The notes beneath the pieces are model-generated. The model saw only the letters and a program-made list of their open reading frames with translations. It was not told where the DNA came from and ran no database searches. Positions 59,701 through 64,000 of a stretch of DNA of 64,000 nt are shown in pieces (position 1 is the stretch's first letter; each line of letters starts with the position of its first letter). The DNA is from JAIQET01 sp035542575 (GTDB taxonomy: Bacteria; Acidobacteriota; Terriglobia; Terriglobales; Acidobacteriaceae), in assembly GCA_035542575.1 (NCBI GenBank), contig DATKLE010000058.1:1-64000 (forward strand), written 5' to 3'. Position numbers and translations under genes: made by a program.

Positions 59701-59964
59701 ACCGGTCGGCTGATCGTCGAAGATCGGCATCCAGGTGCGTCCGTAGTCGGTCGTCTTCCACACACCGCCATTGTTCGGCGCCATGAAGAAGACATTGGGC
59801 TGGCCGGGGATTCCACTGATGCCCACAGTGCGGCCGGCGCGGAAGGGGCCAATCATGCGCCAGCGCATCTCCTGGTACAGGTTGGGGTTGAACTGCTGTG
59901 CGAAGCAGAAAACGGCCGAACTCATAAGCAGAGTCCATGACACGAACCGGCAAATGGCATTCAC
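56770..59964 (-). CDS. Exported BNR/sortilin-like beta-propeller protein
   Basis: A protein of about 1064 residues from the GTG at 59964, which has AGGAGG at a good distance; a longer start at 59994 is less supported. A signal peptide of about 22 residues (FVSWTLLMSSAVFCFAQ) is followed by propeller blades containing at least eight Asp-box motifs of the S-x-D-G-G-x-T-W type (KSTDGGRTWQ, RSLDGGVTWQ, KTTDGGNSWQ, RTHDGGKTWQ). The C-terminal 350 residues include an Ig-like segment and a helical domain (LRQQLKGLKAGNAALTQAI). Such proteins are frequent in Acidobacteria. A sialidase-like catalytic set is not visible, so a binding role or an unknown hydrolase is more likely. Confidence 0.9.
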   Translation of the reverse strand: MNAICRFVSWTLLMSSAVFCFAQQFNPNLYQEMRWRMIGPFRAGRTVGISGIPGQPNVFFMAPNNGGVWKTTDYGRTWMPIFDDQPTGSVGAITVAPSNPDIIYVGSGEGLRRPDLSTGDGVYKSTDGGRTWQHLGLRDGQQIGAILVDPHDPDRLFAAVVGHPYGPNAERGVFRSLDGGVTWQKVLYKDEDTGAIDLGFDPKNPQTIYAVMWASRRGPWTSGNSYSGPGSGLYKSTDGGTTWQPLTKGLPTWADRLGRIGLGVAPSDGNRIYALVDSPKLGGLYRSDDAGGSWALINTDDRLWGRGDDFACVRVDPKDRDKVYIANISAYRSTDGGKTFTAFKGAPGGDDYHNIWINPENPQIIAFAVDQGATISVNGGQTWSSWYNQPTAQFYHVITDNQFPYWVYGGQQESGSVGTASRSDFGEITFRDWYPVGVEEYGYVAPDPLNPDMIYGGKVTRFNRVTGQTQDVSPVVLRTGQFRFNRTAPLIFSPADPHILYLGSNVLFKTTDGGNSWQIISPDLTRQDPGVPPSMGVFVESDPAKGRHRGVIYSIAPSPRDANLIWVGTDDGLIQVTRDGGKTWQNVTPPDLTPWSKLAQMDASHFDTATAYAAVNRFRLDDLHPYIYRTHDGGKTWQKIVNGLPDDPVNTVREDPERKGLLFAGTERTVYVSFDDGDHWQSLRLNLPATSIRDLVVHQDDIVVGTHGRSFWILDNITPLRQFDPKVAAADAWLFAPQLTFRVRRNNNTDTPLPPEEPAGQNPPDGAILDYFLKSAASGPVTLEISDASGKLVRRFSSADKPEAVNPSELNIPTYWIRPPRVLSAEAGMHRFVWDLHYPPPDSLELEYPISAIYHDTPRYPLGASVLPGRYRVKLTVNGRSYTQPLTIKMDPRVKTSAEGLRRQFDFESGIVDALARDYSALQQVKGLRQQLKGLKAGNAALTQAIAALDSKSAAVEGTLGGYGTYFLSTPEGRSLSRLNEGFNSLLGAVDSADAEPTTQQVAAFNQVDKALGEQLEEWQRIRTQDIPALNLKLRDAGLQPLNPESAAVIEKGWRAVEKAAGED

Positions 59965-60156
59965 GGGGCCCGCCTCCTGGAAGGAAGTAAGCATAAATCA
60001 TCAGACGGGTTGCAGGAGCAAAAGGCAGGCGATGTGAAGGCCAGTGCTTTCAGTCGGCAGAATGAGTGATACTGCCTACCCAGACCCGTGACCGGAATCA
60101 CAGACGCTGGTATCAAAGGAGAGCAGGATGGACTTTGTTGCAGGAGGCATTCAGCC

Positions 60157-60330
60157 GTGTCCGAACTCTCCCGATTGGCTTTGTACGGATTGAGCGGGTT
60201 CTATGCTGTGCTGGGCGTGGTCGTACTGTACAGGGCCCTTCGCCCGAGTTGCCGTACTTGTGTTTACTGGCAGGCCTGCCTGGAAAGGCAGCTTGCAACC
60301 ACGGGCGTACCTCCGAAGCGTTGCTTCTGA
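60157..60330 (+). CDS. Small single-helix membrane protein with Cys-rich tail
   Basis: A 57-residue frame from a GTG at 60157, nine bases after AGGAGG (60142-60147). Residues about 6-26 are hydrophobic (LALYGLSGFYAVLGVVVLYR), followed by a tail with four cysteines (SCRTCVYWQACLERQ and KRCF at the end), including C-x2-C. Tail cysteines could bind a metal or form disulfides. The rest of the region (60000-60156 and 60331-60671) has no supported gene. It is unrecognised but has better support than its neighbours. Confidence 0.5.
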   Translation: MSELSRLALYGLSGFYAVLGVVVLYRALRPSCRTCVYWQACLERQLATTGVPPKRCF

Positions 60331-60671
60331 AAGAAGCACTGCTACAACAGCAGCACTCCTGGGCAGCCGCTGCCCGGGGGATCCCACTTTCACCGGCCAC
60401 CCAATCCAAGAGATGTCCGGCGATTCCTGCTCAGGCGCCACTTCCACATACCGCCCTCCAATGACTTGCAAGGCTTTCTCCACTGCATCGGCGATAGGTG
60501 CTATCAATTTTTTGCATGGCTGGGAGGTTTGTCACCTGGTGTATACCAAGATTGCGTCTTCAAGGTCCTTGTGGCGGCAAGACGATATCCCGTGGCCGCG
60601 CCCGGCCTAAACACTAGTCCGCGATCCTGAAGACGTTCCCCTCACCCGCGACCAGGAGGAAATCGAAACGC

Positions 60672-62156
60672 ATGGTAGTCATGAAGTTTGGCGGCAGCTC
60701 AGTCCAGAGTGCGGAAGCCATGGAGAGGGTGGCGGACCTTGTCCGGCGCCGCATGCGGCGCCGCCCGGTTGTGGTCGTGAGCGCCTTCACCGGTGTGACG
60801 GACCGATTGCTGGCACTTGGCCGCGTGGCGGCTTCGGGTCAGGGAGAGGAGGCCCTGGCGCAGGTGCGCTCTTTGCAGCGGCATCATCACGACATGACGC
60901 AGCGTCTGCTGGCGGAAGATCGTCTCTACGGCATTGGTCTGAAGTTGGAGCCTTATTTTGCCGAATTGGAGCGGTTCGTCGGTGGGCTCGTGGCCATTCG
61001 AGAGTTGTCGCCGCGCAGTACGGACTACCTGGTCTCATTCGGGGAACTGCTCGCCAGCCATATCGTGACCGCGGCCCTGCAGGCGCGTGGACTTCCGGCC
61101 TGCTGGGTGGATGCCCGGGAGTGCATCATCACCGATGAGCAATTTACGCAGGCGGTCCCCGATTACCCCGAAACCTATGGCCGTACTCGGGCCCGAATAC
61201 GCCCGCTGCTGATCGAGGGGAAGCTTCCCGTGATGGCAGGCTTCATCGCGGCGACGCGGGACGGCGCAGTGAGCACACTGGGACGCCGCGGCTCCGATCT
61301 TTCCGCAGCTTTAATCGCGGCCGGGATCAACGCGGCCCGGATCGAGATCTGGATCACCTTGGAAGGGATCATGAGCGCCGATCCGGCGATTTGCCCGCAG
61401 GCGCGCTGTCTCCCTCGCATCAGCTTTCGGGAAGCGGCGGAACTGGCCTACTTTGGGGCGAAGGTGCTTCATCCCGCGACCCTCGTCCCGGCCATGGAGA
61501 AAAACATCCCGGTATATGTTCTCAATTCGCGCAACCCGCGAGATCCAGGCACGCAAATCACTTCGCGCTCACCGCGTGGGCGTTCACTGTTCACCGCCAT
61601 CGCCGCGCGCAGGGAGGTCAGTATCGTAACCATTTGCGCGCCCTGCGACGGCAATCCTCACCTTTTTCTTCAGGAAGTGTTCCACGTCCTGCATCGGCAC
61701 GCGTGTGTAGCGGACCTGGTGACGGTCTCTGAGCTGAGCGTGTCCTTTGCGCTGGCCTCGAGCCGTAAGTCGAATGAATTGTTGGCCAGCCTGCGACACA
61801 TCGGCGCAGTCTCGGTGGAGGACAAGCAAGCGATCGTGTGCCTGGTGGGTGAGAACATCCGCGGGCGGGCTGGGATTGCGGCGCGCTGTTTCACTGCCCT
61901 GGCGGAAGCCGGCATCAACGTGCGCTTGATCTCCCAAGGCGCGTCGGAGATCAGCCTCAGTTTTGTGATTCAGGAAAACGAAACGGCGGAAGCGGTCAGG
62001 CGGCTCCATGCCAGCTTCACTGCGCCGAAGCAGCCCAAGCCAAGCGGGCGTGAGCCAACCGTGGCGGCGTCCTCCGCGGTATCGAAGGTCGCCACCCTTC
62101 CACTGCCGGGAGGTCTGGCCAATAAACCAGCCACGGGGACGCCGCTGGCCCCGTAA
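60672..62156 (+). CDS. lysC: Aspartate kinase
   Basis: A 494-residue enzyme that phosphorylates aspartate, the first step to lysine, threonine and methionine. The N-terminus MVVMKFGGSSVQSAEAM carries the KFGGSS motif, and VSAFTGVTDRLL and LVSFGELLAS are family hallmarks. Two ACT-type regulatory domains follow (SIVTICAPCDGNPHLFLQEV and VCLVGENIRGRAGIAARCFT), so feedback control by lysine or threonine is expected. Its length suits a monofunctional enzyme. AGGAGG lies about ten bases upstream of the ATG. The last 40 residues are a Pro-rich tail with no known role. Confidence 0.95.
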   Translation: MVVMKFGGSSVQSAEAMERVADLVRRRMRRRPVVVVSAFTGVTDRLLALGRVAASGQGEEALAQVRSLQRHHHDMTQRLLAEDRLYGIGLKLEPYFAELERFVGGLVAIRELSPRSTDYLVSFGELLASHIVTAALQARGLPACWVDARECIITDEQFTQAVPDYPETYGRTRARIRPLLIEGKLPVMAGFIAATRDGAVSTLGRRGSDLSAALIAAGINAARIEIWITLEGIMSADPAICPQARCLPRISFREAAELAYFGAKVLHPATLVPAMEKNIPVYVLNSRNPRDPGTQITSRSPRGRSLFTAIAARREVSIVTICAPCDGNPHLFLQEVFHVLHRHACVADLVTVSELSVSFALASSRKSNELLASLRHIGAVSVEDKQAIVCLVGENIRGRAGIAARCFTALAEAGINVRLISQGASEISLSFVIQENETAEAVRRLHASFTAPKQPKPSGREPTVAASSAVSKVATLPLPGGLANKPATGTPLAP

Positions 62157-62196
62157 AAGCGGGTCGTCCCACCGCCGCAGAGAACGACGACTGGCT

Positions 62197-62439
62197 TTAC
62201 GCGCTCCAGAAGGGATTGCTCAGCCCCGTCGGCGCGTGAGGTGCAAGCTCAGCTTCCTGAGAAGGAACAAAGAGTTCCTCCGGCGCCGCTTGCTGAAAGT
62301 TCGTATTGGGGGCGGGCTGAACGGGCTTTTTCTCAGCGTTGGGGCGAGTGAACTCACGAGCTCCTGACTCCACGGGCAACTCCTTTCTGCTGGTACTGGG
62401 CTGGATTGGACCACTCCCCGGCCGGCGCGCATAAGTCAA
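62197..62439 (-). CDS. Possible small Pro/Glu-rich protein
   Basis: A minus-strand frame of up to 80 residues between lysC and the LysR gene, from a TTG at 62439. The composition (PNAEKKPVQPAPNTNFQQAA, then PEELFVPSQEAELAPHAP) looks more like a disordered protein than chance. There is no clear Shine-Dalgarno and no homologue I know. The surrounding 62157-62470 holds nothing else. Confidence 0.28.
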   Translation of the reverse strand: MTYARRPGSGPIQPSTSRKELPVESGAREFTRPNAEKKPVQPAPNTNFQQAAPEELFVPSQEAELAPHAPTGLSNPFWSA

Positions 62440-62470
62440 AGTTTCGATTTCTGCAATCGGAAAAACTGTT

Positions 62471-63385
62471 TCAGGAAGGGCGGAGGTTGGGGTTCAGCAC
62501 AGCGGGCGTGGTTCGGTGCTGGACCAGTTCCACAAAGGCCTGCGCTGCCCGCGGCAGGCTGCGATTCTTCTGATACGCCACCCCCAGCTCGCGCCAAAGT
62601 TCGATGTCCTTGAGGTTGATCAGCCGCACGCGTCCGGCGCGGACCTCATCCCGGGCAAAGCTCGAACTGATCAAGGACACTCCCAGACCGGCGGCCACGA
62701 AGCTCTTGATCATGCCCACACTGGGCAACTCCATGCGCACTTTGAGCTCGGCGCGATAGGGACGAAAGAGACGGTCCATGATCTGGCGGCTGTATCCGAT
62801 GCGGGGAAGAATGAGGGGGTGCTGCACGACCATGCTGATGGGCACACTGTCGTACCGGGCGAGCGCGTGGTCCGCGCTCACCATCAGCATTAACTGGTCG
62901 CGGAAAATGGTGCGCACCTTCAGCGCCGGCAGTTTCACCGGCAGGGTTACGATTCCGACATCGATCAAGCCGCTGTCCAGCCGCTCCAGAATCTTGTGGC
63001 TGAAGTTGCGATAGATACTGATCTGCACCGAGGGATACAAGCGTAAGTATTCTGCAAAGACATCCGGCAGAACGTACAGACAAGTCGCTTCATTGGCGCC
63101 GATGGCCAGAACTCCTCGCGGATCGCTGCCCTGGTCAGCCACCGCACGCAGGGATTCGCTGCGCACGGCCACCAGGCGCTGGGCATACTCCAGAAAAACC
63201 TCTCCCGCGGGCGTAAGCCGGACGGCTTTGCCCGACCGGTCCAACAGCTTCTCGCCGTACTCTTCTTCCAGTTGGCGGATTTGTGCGCTCACTGCCGATT
63301 GCGATCGGAAGACTTTGTGCCCGGCACGCGAGAAACTGCCCAGCTTGGCAACCTCAAGAAAGGTCCGGACTTGATCGAAATCCAT
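62471..63385 (-). CDS. LysR-family transcriptional regulator
   Basis: A 304-residue regulator. The N-terminal winged helix (FLEVAKLGSFSRAGHKVF, SQSAVSAQIRQLEEEYGEKL) is classical, and a substrate-binding-protein-like effector domain spans about 90-295 (GVLAIGANEATCLYVLPDVF, GLIDVGIVTLPVKLPAL). It lies only 15 bp downstream of the glutamate synthase gene on the same strand, so it is probably co-transcribed and may control nitrogen or amino-acid metabolism. No LysR-type intergenic operator is obvious because the gene is not divergent from a neighbour. Confidence 0.93.
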   Translation of the reverse strand: MDFDQVRTFLEVAKLGSFSRAGHKVFRSQSAVSAQIRQLEEEYGEKLLDRSGKAVRLTPAGEVFLEYAQRLVAVRSESLRAVADQGSDPRGVLAIGANEATCLYVLPDVFAEYLRLYPSVQISIYRNFSHKILERLDSGLIDVGIVTLPVKLPALKVRTIFRDQLMLMVSADHALARYDSVPISMVVQHPLILPRIGYSRQIMDRLFRPYRAELKVRMELPSVGMIKSFVAAGLGVSLISSSFARDEVRAGRVRLINLKDIELWRELGVAYQKNRSLPRAAQAFVELVQHRTTPAVLNPNLRPS

Positions 63386-63400
63386 GGGAGGTCGAGCTGA

Positions 63401-64000
63401 TTATAACGAAACTTGCGGTCCCTCCCCCTTCTCGGGGCTGAGCCGCGAGTTGGCAGCCGGCAGCCCGTCGCTGGTGGACCCGGGCGCGACTGCAGGCTGG
63501 TACGAACTGAGCTCCCCGGTCCCGCGCGGTGGCTTGAGCCTTGCCAGCACTTGTGCCCAGGTTTGCCAGATGGTGCTGGGAAGATGAATCGGCTGCACCC
63601 TGGCGAATAGGCGGCTTGGCGATTCCTGCAGCAGACGATAGGCAACGGGGCTCCCGGTAAGGCGGAGATGCCGCTGCAACACCCGCGTGAGCCACTTGCC
63701 TTCGTCTTCTTCTATGTCCGCAGAGACTACGAATTCAGAGTTGCACACCCTGGGACGTAAACAGTCGCGCAGGACGTAGGCCAGCCCACCGGTCATGCCG
63801 GCACCGAAATTGCTGCCGGTGGGTCCGAGTGCCAGCACAACGCCGGCGGTCATGTATTCACAGGCGTGGTGGCCCACGCCCTCCACCACGGCGAGTGCTC
63901 CGCTATTGCGCACCGCAAAGCGCTCCCCGGCGCGCCCGGCCACGTAGAGTTCTCCGCCGGTAGCGCCATACAGGACGGTATTTCCCACCAGTACGTCTCC
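63401..64000 (-). CDS. gltB: Glutamate synthase large subunit, C-terminal part (cut by window edge)
   Basis: The last 199 codons of a gene entering from beyond position 64000. The residues GNTVLYGATGGELYVAGRAG, then GERFAVRNSGALAVVEGVGH and CEYMTAGVVLALG, form the GXGXG beta-helix domain at the end of glutamate synthase large subunits. The C-terminal helix WLTRVLQRHLRLTGSPVAYRL also fits. The catalytic glutaminase and FMN domains must lie outside the window. The last 60 residues are Pro/Ser-rich and longer than usual. Related GXGXG proteins exist in other enzymes, but the match is closest to GltB. Confidence 0.87.
   Translation of the reverse strand, partial: GDVLVGNTVLYGATGGELYVAGRAGERFAVRNSGALAVVEGVGHHACEYMTAGVVLALGPTGSNFGAGMTGGLAYVLRDCLRPRVCNSEFVVSADIEEDEGKWLTRVLQRHLRLTGSPVAYRLLQESPSRLFARVQPIHLPSTIWQTWAQVLARLKPPRGTGELSSYQPAVAPGSTSDGLPAANSRLSPEKGEGPQVSL

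Overview
The window is GC-rich chromosomal DNA that looks like Acidobacteriota, probably class Terriglobia. This is inferred from gene families, not from a marker gene. The supporting families are an Oar-like TonB-dependent receptor with an N-terminal carboxypeptidase-regulatory domain, two ECF-type sigma factors each coupled to a large Ser/Thr kinase (one ending in a TolB-like propeller, one in TPRs), a BNR/sortilin-like propeller protein, PilZ proteins, and small secreted proteins of a type common in that phylum. No rRNA, CRISPR array, transposase or phage gene was seen. Layout, 0-7 kb: an FG-GAP repeat protein, pgsA, an arsenic resistance locus (arsR-acr3-arsC on the minus strand, divergent from a second arsC, with a 26-bp dyad between), tRNA-Val(GAC), and a nitroreductase-marR cassette. 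The cassette ends in a second copy of the tRNA 3' end, as if it had integrated at the tRNA. Layout, 7-17 kb: a PhaR-like regulator, a tandem PilZ protein, a membrane-anchored GcvH-like protein behind a sigma-54-type promoter, a PilZ-TonB fusion, small membrane proteins, and a three-subunit molybdenum hydroxylase of the form II CO-dehydrogenase type. Layout, 17-37 kb: the Oar-like receptor, the two sigma/kinase modules with the wreck of a third, several secreted proteins of unknown function, a three-gene cassette with two paralogous small membrane proteins, a trypsin-like protease with a duplicated C-terminal domain, and a LuxR-type regulator. Layout, 37.6-56.7 kb: one long plus-strand exopolysaccharide locus. 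It holds an outer-membrane export protein, a Wzz/GumC-like protein, a P-loop-less BY-kinase-like protein, a NusG-like antiterminator, an initiating sugar transferase, a Wzy/ligase-type protein, a flippase fused to a heparinase II/III-like domain, glycosyltransferases including a double one, a beta-helix protein, and rfbBACD for dTDP-L-rhamnose. Three genes here carry single-base frameshifts, and the export gene has a 153-bp in-frame duplication. Layout, 56.7-64 kb: the BNR propeller protein, a small Cys-rich membrane peptide, aspartate kinase, a LysR regulator, and the 3' end of a glutamate synthase large-subunit gene cut by the window edge. How the genes work together: the exopolysaccharide locus encodes a nearly complete Wzx/Wzy-type pathway from priming sugar to export and supplies its own rhamnose donor. 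Its two polysaccharide-modifying or lyase-like domains suggest a uronic-acid-containing or similar polymer. The candidates I consider least explained are the Wzx-heparinase fusion, the degenerate lipoyl-carrier protein with its sigma-54 promoter, the paralogous membrane-protein cassette at 32.5-34.3 kb, and the tRNA-flanked nitroreductase cassette.
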